Source: Polytrichum commune (Eukaryota > Streptophyta > Polytrichopsida > Polytrichales > Polytrichaceae). Taken from it: a stretch of 64,000 nt of DNA. The notes beneath the pieces are model-generated. The model did no database searches. It was not told where the DNA came from and was given only the letters and a program-made list of their open reading frames with translations. Each line of letters begins with the position of its first letter. Position 1 is the first letter of the stretch. The stretch spans positions 20,679,666 through 20,743,665 of the forward strand of contig OX485807.1 of the NCBI GenBank assembly GCA_950295325.1. The letters are read 5' to 3'. Of this stretch, positions 27,501 to 39,100 are shown one piece after another. The position numbers and the translations under genes are program-made.

Positions 27501-30500
27501 CTACACCTCGCGCAAAGTCTCACGCGTTCAATTCCAATGTAGAAATGCTCGTTCATTTAGAGGCATCAGAGGATAGTTGATAAATCCATCCACTACAAGA
27601 ATCATTGGATTCTATATAATTGGGTTTGATAATATTGGATTGGATGTTATTTGAGCCCACTGCCAATTCACTGTGTGACAAATATTGGGGTTTTGGCCTC
27701 CATTTAAAGTTACAAAATTGGTGGACATCGCTTTATACTCCCATATATGCCTCAAACCTTAAGCTACTGCAGTGTGCATTGTCTCCACCAATTCAATTAT
27801 TTTTTATGCTCAAACTAACAACAATATTATATCTTGCAAATTTTGATTTAGAATTCGGTGTAAGGCATTGATTAGATTATGTAGACTTTCTTTGAACTCT
27901 ACACACACATATTAATAGAAAAATGTCATCATATCTTCCTAAATACCACGGGTACAGGTTGCTTGTGGGTGTATTTCCAAAAAAAAATCCCACCCTCACT
28001 GCTCGTGTGTTATCGCTCACCACTCACATGATAGCATTGCCCCCTCTTGCACCATAGGATTTAAAAAAAAAAGGATTTCAGAATTTGTTTGATGGGTGTA
28101 AGGATTTGTCTTGAAGTGGGTTACCTACCTATTTTGTTTGATCGCAGTATTAAGAGGACCAAAAACTTATAAAAAACATGCCACGGTCATTCATAAACAC
28201 ACAATTATACTAACCCTCGTACTGGAGGCACAAAGATAACATGGCGGTTTTATAGGATTAAGAACGCACACCAAAAAGACATCTCTTACGACAAAATTAA
28301 TTTTGTGCTCAAATTATTGGCCACACCATTAGAAAGCTTAGTATGTAACACAATTGAAGGGTCAATATCATTCGAAGAGAAATTCAACCTTCATTTTATC
28401 TCTTATAGTATACGTGTTTGAATTAAAAATTTAAGACGTTAAAATTTGCCAATCTTTGTGACTCACAAGTGCTAAGTTACGGTAAAGAGAACCAATCCAA
28501 TAGTCAAAATTGTTTGTGGAGTTAGAAGCACCCACAATAGGGTTATAAACCTCCATGTGTTATATTAGTAGGACACACCTTTAGTGTCATGGTGATTATG
28601 ATTTGATTACACATCTCAAAGTTGCTCGTCCCTTAGCAAAGCTTACATTCTTAGACTTCTAGTCCAATGTGACTCTATTTTCTTCCCAAGTTTTGAAACA
28701 CATTTTTTTGGCAATACCTACTCCTTTATAGGTATACTATGAAATGACATGAATGTACAATTGAAAGATACATGTACCAAACTACAACGACATGGATGTG
28801 ATTGGTGGCAACCCAATAATCTCCGGTTGGCTATCGTATTACGTAGAAAGTGATCCAAGGATAAAGCAAAAGATTACAAATGCGTTAGAATTTGGGTCCA
28901 ACAAACTCGGGGAAGTACATTGAATATTGTCTTTAGTGTCATGTGGTATCTTATGTCATTATGGTAGCTTTTTTTAATGACACTTCTTATGAATAAGTTT
29001 ATAGTTGTTGTCATCTCAACTTAGTTTTAAGTCCTCGAACGTGAGAGTGGAGGTTGTGATCTTCAAGGGTGGGTGGGTGTGTGATTTTAAAATGCCTTTT
29101 GTTGTTGTTTACAACTTTAGCATAAATGTATGATATTCATGCCAATCATTGAAACAAAGTATGATATGTTCCACATCGTAACAATTCGGTAACGAAATAT
29201 TGTCATGAATGATTGAGATTTGGACCGGGCGCTTAATGACTTAAATGACCGGGTATTGTCACATTGGTTCCCAACGAGGAAAAGTTCTCGCGCAGATGCA
29301 GGCATGAAGACCGGGTAGTGAAGGAGGGGTGGGCCCAACCGAATGAAGATGTGATCTAGCCCAGGGCATTCATAGCCTTGCGTATTTTGACAAGGAATCA
29401 ACAATTGTTGTTCAAAGTAATTATCTATCTAGGATACACATACATACATACATACATACATACATACGCATGTACATCTTTTTTTGTTTGTTATAGTTCA
29501 TTTTGAAGTTTATATCTGGAAGTAGGAAGTGCACTAAACTAGTTTAAGACATATTGCAGTGCTTTGAGAATGTTGTGCATTGTTGCTCGATAAGTAGTTC
29601 GTTCCTAGAATTATATTTCATTCAATAGTTTTTATTTAAAATTGTAGGATTTCCCTTGTTACACTTTTATTTTAAATAGGTGTGCATGAATAAATTGTTG
29701 ATACAAGGTCAACCGCCAATGTCATTAGGGTTAAACAACGTGGATGGTAAAAGACCGTGAATACAAAGGACTCATACCCCAATCACACCAAACTTTCTGT
29801 CCGGTTTCAACTGTGAAATTGATGGGGACTATGTTGAGGAATAAATGTTGGCCCATCACTTTTCATATTATTACAGCCGGAGATGCTAATGATGATGCCA
29901 AAAGTGGTTGGTGTGATCAACCCCTCAGAATCACCTAGTTGGCAGCACACAAGAATTGAGATTATCTCGTAGAGTAAGCTATATTTTTCAAACCATATAT
30001 GGGGAGCCAAAGGTGTGAAAGGTATGTGACCCTATTTTGGGTACTTCCAATTCCACATACACTTATGGCCATTGGATCAAGTCAAGAACAATCTTCTCCA
30101 TTTTGCAGTTGTGAATCACAAGCAATCTCCTATCAAGTATTAAAATCAAATCAAGATGCAAAAATTCTGAGATCACACAAGCCCTCTAAGTTGTGTTGAC
30201 TGTTGCATCGAGAATGTTTGTATTGTAACCACATAGTTCAATCTTGTTATAATATATGTCTTAATGATATCCATTTTTAATGTGTTTGAGAGCTTTAGAC
30301 TGGACTTCCATATCCACAATTTTGTGTATGTGGATTACATACTTCCATTTTGAGCTAATTGTGTCAACAATGTCAACGTCTACAATTAACCTATTTGTCA
30401 AGTGCACTTTTCAAAATGGTTGAATACCTTAATGTTATCGAAGACTTAGGTTCAAATACACATCTTGAGTGCCCTAGGATACAAATACATATGATGTATT

Positions 30501-30689
30501 TTAATTATTAGTGTCACATAATGAGTATGCTCTTATTTTATCATCGACTTTATAATGTAATTTATGAATGGAGTTTCAAAACCCTAAATATGCAAAAAAA
30601 AAAACAAGTTTAAGACTTCGTGTGGCTTGTAGAAATTGTTCACATATGTCCTACATTGAGCAAGGGTTAATCATAAACCTTGCCATATA
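24533..30689. other. Gene-free stretch
   Basis: No gene, RNA gene or clear element boundary found. Contents are AT-rich sequence with short open frames lacking recognisable domains, G-runs at about 25200 and 25600, and a (CATA)n microsatellite at about 29437-29467. A 95-codon minus-strand opening at 29117-29404 shows no known motif. Confidence 0.55.
29437..29467. repeat. (CATA)n microsatellite
   Basis: About seven perfect tetranucleotide units of CATA. Confidence 0.95.
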
Positions 30690-31035
30690 AGGTATGCATG
30701 AGTTATTTGGTTCATTTTTTCATGTTCTTCAACTTCAACCAATCAAACACACACAAGGGAACAACTGTGTTGCGTTAGCAAATCTATGATAAGCATCAGC
30801 AAAAACCTGATTGAATAGCAAAGTTACCTTGATTCAGTTACGATTATCAAAAGTGCGTGTTTGTTGATTCCTTAAATGAACACACATGTCCTCCCAACTG
30901 TGTTTAATATTGAGGTGTGGAATAACTAGTTAGATTTGAAGACATAGATCAATCTCTTTGAATGAGGTGTCTTTATGGATGTTTGTTCTTGATCCTCACC
31001 AAACCACGCACCAAATCACATGTATGGGTTCGATA
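30690..31035 (+). repeat. Dispersed repeat, copy 2 of 4
   Basis: Same block order as 21438-21775. It ends near GATCCTCACCAAACCAC and is followed by a CA-rich tract (31050-31180). Confidence 0.7.
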
Positions 31036-31757
31036 AAGAAAAGTAACCAAATAACACCCACCAAAAAATATACGTCCAACCAACCTACACCACACACTAC
31101 ACCTGGATATTATCACACACACATACTACTCATCCCCACCCAACTCACACAATACAACTCACCCCATACCTTGCCACTCAAAATATAAGAGTCCATTTAA
31201 TAAGAATAACCGTCCACATAAGACCCAATTACATAATTAGACATTTATATTTATGCAATATATTTTACATATATAATGTATATATATTTATTATGGTCCA
31301 CACTAATTCCACGCGAACAAGTGGGCACACCGAGGTGCGTATATGCAAGTGGGTGATCGGATGAGGTGCCGACCAGTCTGATGATTTGGTGACGTCAGTG
31401 GGTTCAAGACTTGCTTCGGGATCTCAATTGGGAGACGAAGATTTTGTTCACAAGGTCCATCAGACCCGCATGCAAGTATGCTTGTCTAGGGTTTCGTGAA
31501 ACCAAGATCGCTGTAGCTTGCTGTGGCACGCGAATTTGATGTCCGTTGCCTGACCGTAAGCTCTGATTTCCTCTTCTGCACATTCTCCACAACTTATCAT
31601 ACAACATTTGAATTCTTCTCGATGTTGTTTATGTCCAATTTTCACCACATATGGTCATGTGTGAACCTCTGTGGTCTTCAAGTTCTTGTGTCTGTTACAG
31701 TGTTGCCATTTTGTTATGTGTGTCCTCTACTGCACCGGCAATGTAAGCATACTTATT
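31036..31757. other. CA-rich tract and upstream region of the FAD synthetase gene
   Basis: A strongly C/A-rich segment (31050-31180) and a short TATA-rich stretch (31250-31290) precede a more balanced region from 31310 on. The latter may contain the promoter and leader of the FAD synthetase gene. I cannot fix the transcription start. Confidence 0.35.
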
Positions 31758-32290
31758 TTGCTGTCTCGGTGCGTTTTTTTCACAACTACTCTGTATCAAT
31801 TGGCCTCTTTGCGGTAGAGGAGGATGTAGCTGGTCAACTGTGTATGAGAGGAATGTGTTTGTAGTTCTGTACATAGATAGCGAATCTTATCTCCATAAAG
31901 CATCTTTGTGCAGGATTCACATAGGATGTCATCGTTTTGCCTACATATTTGACTCTGTTTACATCATTTGAAGCGGATCTTTGGTTTTCGTCTTTACTGT
32001 AACTAGAGACTTAGTCCGCGAGATTCGCCTTGTTTGCTGTCTCGGTGCGTTTCTTTCACAGTTACTCTGTATTAGTTGGACTCTATCTTATCCCCGAAAG
32101 AGGAGGATATATCTAGTCTAGTCAATTGTATACGACAGGATGGTGTTCGCAATTGTGCACACGGCAAGCAAATTTCATCTTCGTGGAGCATCGTTATGGA
32201 GGATGTATGTAGGATATCATCGTTTTGCTTACAGATTTGACTCTGTTTACATCATTTGAAGCAGATATTTAGTTTTAGTTTACAGTGTGA
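31758..32290. repeat. Tandem duplication, 276 bp, upstream of FAD synthetase
   Basis: The block beginning TTGCTGTCTCGGTGCGTTT at 31758 recurs at 32034. Later shared blocks are GAGGAGGAT, GTCATCGTTTTGC and GACTCTGTTTACATCATTTG. Two copies lie head to tail, in the leader or first intron. Confidence 0.88.
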
Positions 32291-32954
32291 TGAGTGGGAG
32301 GGTCTGCAATCATGTGCAGGTTCCTGGTGAACTCCTCTACCCTCCAATGCTTAATGTGCGGGTGGCTATATTGCTCGCATTATGGCACACCTACTGCGCT
32401 AGGATTTAATTTCTACCTCTTTCTTCATATACGATGATTGAGATCTCCTCTTCCTGAATGTTTCACTTGTAGCAATAGTATTGTTTGTCTTATCCACCTC
32501 CGTCGTATAGATTCAAGCGGTATAACGTGTCTGAATTTCCTGCTCCAACCTATAATTAGAGATCCTGTGTGAGGTGGAGATTTGTTGTCCTCAGTAGTTT
32601 ATGATGAATAGTGCTGACAAAAATTACTCGCACTTTGCGTTATATTCTCGCCAGACAGAAATATTGTGTGTAGGAGAAATCAAAGAATAACATTCTGCTT
32701 GGGTGCTCCAATGAGTCTCTCAATATACTCGAATATTAGGATTCCTTGACCATTTTGGAAGTTGCCTTTGTCCAGCTGAAGAGCTTACCAGACAAGGAAA
32801 AGGACCTCTTCTATTAATCTGTTTGAAATAAGCACCTCCTGCATTTCCAAATATGGCAATCATTTATCTGATCCTGCTTGTCATTCAATTAGCCCGTCAA
32901 ATTGGATTGAACTGGCAAACAAAATGCTGACATTTTTCCTTTTCTGAGTTACAG

Positions 32955-33024
32955 GCGCTGGAAGAGAATTGAGGTACCATCTATTACTGCAAGGCAATCA
33001 GCGCAACCACAATCTCTTAACAAA
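32955..33024 (+). other. Candidate upstream exon of FAD synthetase
   Basis: A pyrimidine-rich tract and acceptor TTACAG precede 32955, and a donor GTGAGC follows 33024. In the frame that continues into the catalytic exon it ends TAA CAA A, so translation could begin only at the ATG made by joining its last A to TG at 33289-33290. Another frame is open through the exon but does not connect in phase. Confidence 0.4.
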
Positions 33025-33288
33025 GTGAGCAATTCTTTTAAATCCTATACTAAAGTTGCATAAGCTATCTTATCCCTGATATCAATCTTGTCCATTCCAC
33101 TAACCATTTGCCTCTAAGGTACTACACACGTGTATGTTCCACATCCGAGGAAGTTGGTTGACATGTTTAGTTGAGTTCTGATCGTTGTTGTATTGGGTAA
33201 CAATCCTGGAGAAAGTTAGCGAGGTTTTCTAAAATAGTTGAATTCAGTAGACATTGGATGGCAAAGTAACAAGGTGGTGGTGTTGCAG

Positions 33289-35063
33289 TGACAGGAAGCG
33301 AAGTGGCAGGGAGTGTGGTAGCACTGGGCAAGTTCGAGGGCTTGCATGTGGGTCATCGGGCTCTTGCAGAGCGAGCGGCAGAAATGGGGACGCCTTTTCT
33401 GCTGTCATTTTCGGGGATGGCGGAGGTCCTAGGTTGGGAGCCCCAGTATGTTCTTGAAACCTTTTTATTCCTCAAATTCTTATCTTTTAGACTTACTCCC
33501 ATAAAGGTATTGTTGAGGTCCTTGAAATAATAAGCCCTGGTCCATTTGTCCTTTGCATTGCACGGATGTACTAGAAATGCGTGTAATGAAGTAACCAGAG
33601 TCCAAAGGTGGGAAGCTCTTATAGCAAAGCATGAATATCAATATTCATCTACTGCATGGAAATACATTCATTGTGCAACTTATGGTGGAAGATCTGGTCT
33701 ACCACGTTTTATGTGGGCATTTTTTTCATATTCCCTCACATTTGTTCAAGAAGCCTTTTAAAAATCCTGACAATCTCTAATTTCTTTTGAATAGGAATTA
33801 GAAGTTGATTTCTTATTGGGTATTGATGCTGAAGTTGCTGAGCTGTCACAACACTTTGGAGTATCTTTGATTATGCTCACTGTAGAAGGGACGCTATCTG
33901 CTGATTTGTTGGATGAACAATTGCAGGTTGCCAATAGTGGCCAAATATGACCGGGGTCGTGTGATGAAACTTTGGGCTGAACACTGCAAGGGTATGGTTC
34001 CTCAAGAACATGTCCTTGAATTTGCAAGAATACGGTCATGGACCCCAGAACAGTTTGTGGAGAAGCTTGCTACTGAGTTAAAGGTGAAAGGTGTTGTTGC
34101 AGGTATGTACTAGCGCAACTTTCTTATGAATCTGTTTGCCACATCCTTTATTTGCACTAATCATTTCATATATCATTGGGCTTTTCGTAATCTACAATGC
34201 TAGAATTTAAAGCAACCTTTTAGTAAAATCACACCCTTTTCTGTTGATAGTGTGGGCTAGTATAAACTAGAAGGTTTATGTCATGCATGTAGTGGTTGCA
34301 TGAAACACATCCATTATCTCTTGTATATTACTTGTCAAAAAGTTCTTGAGGAAATAATGGTGTACATAACTTGGTCTGCATTTTCAGGATATAATGTTGT
34401 ACATGACTTTGTATTTTCCTCAAGTTAACGAGACTAATCATTGTATACTGATTACTCAAAGTGAATTGGTTATACCAAGCAAATTCGCCGATGCACGTTA
34501 TAGTGCTGATGAAGCTTCCATACTTCATTCTTCATTGAGTTGAACAAAGGTGAGGTGTTGCAGGAGTGGATTACCGGTTTGGTTTCAGAGCAGCAGGGAA
34601 GGCATCAGACTTGGTGCAATTGTGTGAAAAGTATGGATTGCAATCAGCTATTGTGGATCCTGTCATGGATGCCCAAAAGGCAGGTCTCCCCATAGAAATC
34701 AAGGGTAAAGAGAAAGGACAGGTTTCTACAACGGGTATCCGCAAAACTTTAGCAGAAGGAGACATGAAGCATGCAGAAGAGCTTCTTGGTCGGCCACATC
34801 GACTTTTCATTTCAACTGATGGATTCACAAGAAGTGAAAGCGTTATCCATTTGCCTGTAGCTAATGCTCTCAATCAACCACCAAAGTCAGGTTCCTACAA
34901 ATGTAGGATAGCACATGAGGATTCTGAAGTCAGTACAGATTCAGAGCCCTTGTTAGGGAAACTACACATCCAAGAAACTGATTTTGCTTTGGAGTTGCCA
35001 GATTTTAAACTTGTAGATACATTAACCCAACAAAGTCACATTGCCCTTGACATTGTGAGGTAA
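33289..35063 (+). CDS. FAD synthetase, plant RibF type, monofunctional
   Basis: Exons 33289-33445, 33927-34102 and 34564-35063 join in phase with GT-AG introns. The enzyme adenylates FMN with ATP to give FAD; Arabidopsis RibF1/RibF2 act in plastids. Seen: the nucleotidyltransferase signature in [11 protein letters not shown], then [50 protein letters not shown] and [10 protein letters not shown]. No riboflavin kinase domain follows, as in other plant enzymes. The N-terminus is unsettled. The first exon shown begins with TG, and an upstream exon (32955-33024) ending in A after a good acceptor would create ATG across the junction, giving 277 residues and no transit peptide. Other upstream exons could supply one. 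The catalytic region looks intact. Confidence 0.92.
33795..33926 (+). other. Open 44-codon segment with an acceptor, inside a FAD synthetase intron
   Basis: A good acceptor (pyrimidine tract, then GAATAG) precedes 33795. The next 132 bases are fully open and protein-like in composition ([18 protein letters not shown] and onward), ending exactly where the annotated next exon starts. Its phase does not fit either neighbour: joined to the previous exon it reads into a TAG within three codons. It may be an alternative acceptor that yields a nonproductive transcript, or a relic exon. Confidence 0.35.
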
Positions 35064-36116
35064 CACGTAGCAGTACCATTCTCTTAATCAAAATAGTTGG
35101 TCATTCTAAAGACAATCATAATGCTAACATTTTACATTTATTACCTTGCAAGGACCTGAAATTATTAAATTGGTTCTTTGAGGTATTGTGGTGTTTGAAA
35201 TTATACCACAATTTGAGAAACACTGACATAAACCGATGTCTCCAGTGTGGTTACACTATGACCACTTGGTTGCAATGGCACATGACACATGGGAAGCGGG
35301 GGCTAAGACAAAGTTGTGGTATTTTGCATTGTCTTGGTGTAAATGCAAGAGAGATCATATCGAGGTCATGTGTTCATTGGTTTTTAGGCCTAACAATGTG
35401 AATTGCATGATCCATTAAATAGATTAGAGCTAGAGTTGGTCAAGAATAATGCTCCTAGGGACTGGGATAACATTATCTGATTTTGGCCATGTACAATTTC
35501 CAGGGGAACTTTTCATCTATATATCATTTATACATTTACACTTATATGTATGGCCCATACATATAAGTGTAAATCCAACTTGGACCACAATCTATTTCTT
35601 GGTCAGTCTTTAGGATTGTACTTGTTGTGAGGTGATCCAAATGTCCACTTAAACTGACACAACATTGAAGCTGAGTTAGCCTATGCACACCATAATCCTG
35701 GGCTGGATGGAGTCAAGGCAGAGTCGATTCGTAGCCATCTCTTGCACATTCATAAATTCTACCCTAAGATTTATTTTAGTGACAATGTACACAAATATAA
35801 TAGAACAAGTATAATATATGACAATATAATAGCATACATATAATATGATATAATGACAAATATACTAGCACAAATATAATATATCTATTATAATGGTTAA
35901 CTGGACATAGCTCCTATTGCTAAGATCTATTCAAATAATTGCGCATACCTACTTGCACAATCGAGACTCCGCAGCTCTCAAGGGTTGTTGTTTTGTAGTG
36001 GCTCATCATTCAGCATTTTCCAATGGTCAAATCTAAAATCATCTGAGCTACAATCTTATTCTACCAACTCTGTGAGTGGACTTCTGTATGCAAATTTGAA
36101 TTTATATTTGTTGAGA
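35064..36116. other. Intergenic region between convergent genes
   Basis: Holds the presumed 3' untranslated regions of the FAD synthetase (plus) and transporter (minus) genes. It contains a perfect hairpin (35534-35574) and an AT-rich tract with repeated ATAATA-type units (35780-35900). No gene seen. Confidence 0.6.
35534..35574. repeat. Perfect 20-bp inverted repeat with a one-base spacer
   Basis: The 20 bases at 35534-35553 (ATTTACAC...GTATGG) are the exact reverse complement of 35555-35574, separated by one C. It lies about 470 bp beyond the FAD synthetase stop and 540 bp beyond the transporter stop. Confidence 0.93.
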
Positions 36117-39100
36117 TCAAGATTTTGGTCTGCTTGAAAGCGAGAATGAGCTGCCAGCTATCAGTAAAGCGCCGAACAAGCTCGTCGCTGAAGGAGTTTC
36201 ACCCAAGAACGCCACGCCGAGCAAGTAAGTGCAGAGTACCTGTTGACGCACACAATTTGGTCAAGGTTAGGAGCTTAGGTGTCAGTATTCGGAGGATAAT
36301 ATCTTCCATTTGAGGAAAAATCCTCTTTACATCAGAGCTCGAGTTGGGAGCTTGACCTTGCAATTTTTGGGAGTTTGGTACTTGGAATTGGCAAGCTCTC
36401 TTCCAAAGCTCAATCTATTGAGAGCTTGACATACCTTCAAGCTCTCAATAATTTGACGAAGTGTTAAGTGGTCATGCTCATAGTGAGATATCAAGGGGGA
36501 ATGATGCTGAAGTATGGGGGATTCACGACAAGCCAAAGAATGCTTGAAAGCTCATTGGCTTGGGGCCCACAAAAATGAGAGCTTGACCTCCATGAGATAG
36601 CTTAGGTTTTGACCGAGAGCTTAGTGTAGTCATTCCAAATGGGATCCATCAAGGCGCCATCTCAGCGTTGTAAGCTGGGCAAGGATTTCAAGCTCTCAAG
36701 TTGAAAGCTTGAGTGCAAAGTGGACTTGAGTGAACAAGCGAGTGTAAGAGGCTCCTTTTTGCCAATGAGAAGACTCCTTTCTTTGAGCTCTCAACCTCTT
36801 TAATGTAAAAGGGGCCCTAAGCTCCATGTAATTTCCAAAGACAAACGAAGCCAACGTCCAGGCATATAGGTATTTCTAACCATCAATGTGGATGTAGAAA
36901 CAGGACCTTAGTCGTCGTAACCAAAACAAAAAGTGAAATTCATCACTTCAGGTTTGGCGTAACACTCCATCATCACAAGTCGTCAAGGGAGCAATAAAAC
37001 CTAAATATCTATCAGTCACAAAGTATCCATCTACCAGTTTGATTGTTCACAAAAGAAAAATGATTTTTTTCCATGTCTTCAGAATGCTCAGCAGAACCTC
37101 AAGAAAAAACTTGATAATACTAAAAAGTGCTTTCCATGTAACTGCCCACGGCCACATGTGATAAAATTTTAAATGTGAATAAAACCAATGTGAACATGAA
37201 AGTCAAGGGATGGACGTGCCTTAAGATATTGAAGAGAAGTTGCTTTTGCTGCATTCTCTAATTGTAGTCCTCTTGTTAGGAAAACCTGCACCAGTTTCGA
37301 ACCTTTCGTTACTTTTAAGCAGGATCATGTCAACAGTAAATACACAGAGATTTCCACAAAATCTTGCTCCACTCAACCTTAATGGTCAAAAAAACATGAT
37401 TTAACAACCTGTGCAATATACGCTGTCAACCCCACCATCAGAAGCCCACATGCTTCAAGTAGAGTCGGAATCTTGTATCCCTGTAAAGCAACCTTGGATC
37501 TATCAGAATCTAGATGCAATAAAAAGTCCAGAAATTCTTGTCTACTTTGTAAGGAAATTGTGAAACATTTATCGCCCAATCTTGGTACTAATCAAAGGAG
37601 AATATATTATTCTTTCTTGCAGCATCTTAAGATGACACAGATATGTTTTTCACCTGGAGTAGTGCAGCGACTGATGATAGAGGCACAGACAGAGCTGCAA
37701 ATACAAAAACACAAACCCTGCATATATGACAAATTGGTCAATTTCTTCCAAAAAACTATGTTTCAACTTTCAAAATATACAATACATGTAAAGTCTCCAG
37801 GTCAAACTTCGGGTAAGTTGTCTAAAAGGTGAATTTGAGAGTTTATGCATAATAATATCACCCAAATATAATTAAGGCTTAATTTAACATGCTAAAAGAG
37901 CAGGGTGGGGTTATAAAACACATATTATACTAGGATTGGTGGGCCAAGCTAGCCTTGCATAGGCCGAGCCGGGAATTTAAAGTGGCAGGTCCCATGGGCG
38001 AGACCCTATTTTAGATCCTAAAGTTCTCAGTTTTCTTGGATGGAAAAAGGAGGTCCAAGGAGTTTCACCCATGTTTGAAAACTAGGCTCCAACACAAGAC
38101 GTTCTAATGAGTTCTTAATAGAAAAGTTCCTCAAAGAGGCACCGCACTCCTTTGGTCCCTCTTTGAGAGACTTTGTGGATAACTCTAACATCCAAGATGG
38201 GATGAATAAACATGCAGATTTCTTATCTAAAGCATTTAGAGAGTACTAAGATGCACAAGCTAAGAAGACAATGTAATATCTTACAATGGTGGTTCACCCC
38301 TTTGGCCCACGGCTCGCACAATGATGTACGAAAGAGCACCCAATGAAGACCCGAACAAGGCTGCCAACATGCCCATATATGTGCTTGAGGTAGTGACCTT
38401 CACTGCTCCTCCTGTTGTCACAAAAACAAATAAGAGTACTCAGAAACTGCACAGGATGACGAAGTAGATTTATTATTAAGTAAAAATTCTGTGGCTTCTT
38501 TCTGCGAAGTTGATCGCTTTGAGGACTTTAATTTTGAGCATAATTCACAAGTTGCATCATCAATCTCAGGGTTCCTTTTGAGGCATTACAAGTTGCTCTT
38601 TTGAGGATTTGAATGTCAAAAAAGGATACAAATGGTCTCAAAGATACAAATAGTGCAGATTGAGGATTTGTGCAGACCTTGAAATATAAATTCCGGTTGT
38701 GAAACGAAGAGGACGCCCAGAAAGCTGAAGAGAGTTCCTGAAAATATATCAATTGAACCGAAGCAGTGGTATTATCACAACAAGAAACTCGATACCGAGG
38801 CTTTGCAGGCAGATTTTAGTGCCAAAAGTTCCAGAAATTCAGCGTATCGGTGTTGTTCTATTCAGGGTACTTGCCTGCAGCTTCATGGACACCCCACTTC
38901 TCACGCAAGAGCACAGCTGCCAGAATTGCTGTAAATATTGGCATTGTGAAATTCAGCACGGTTGCATCACGCAGAGGTAACAATTGGATGCTGCACACTT
39001 TTCCACCCACATCCACAGATTCAGAAATCATCAATGAAAAGTGAGACTCAATGGAGACTGGCTCCCCCAATCCAAGAAGATTACAGAACTCAAACTGTCG

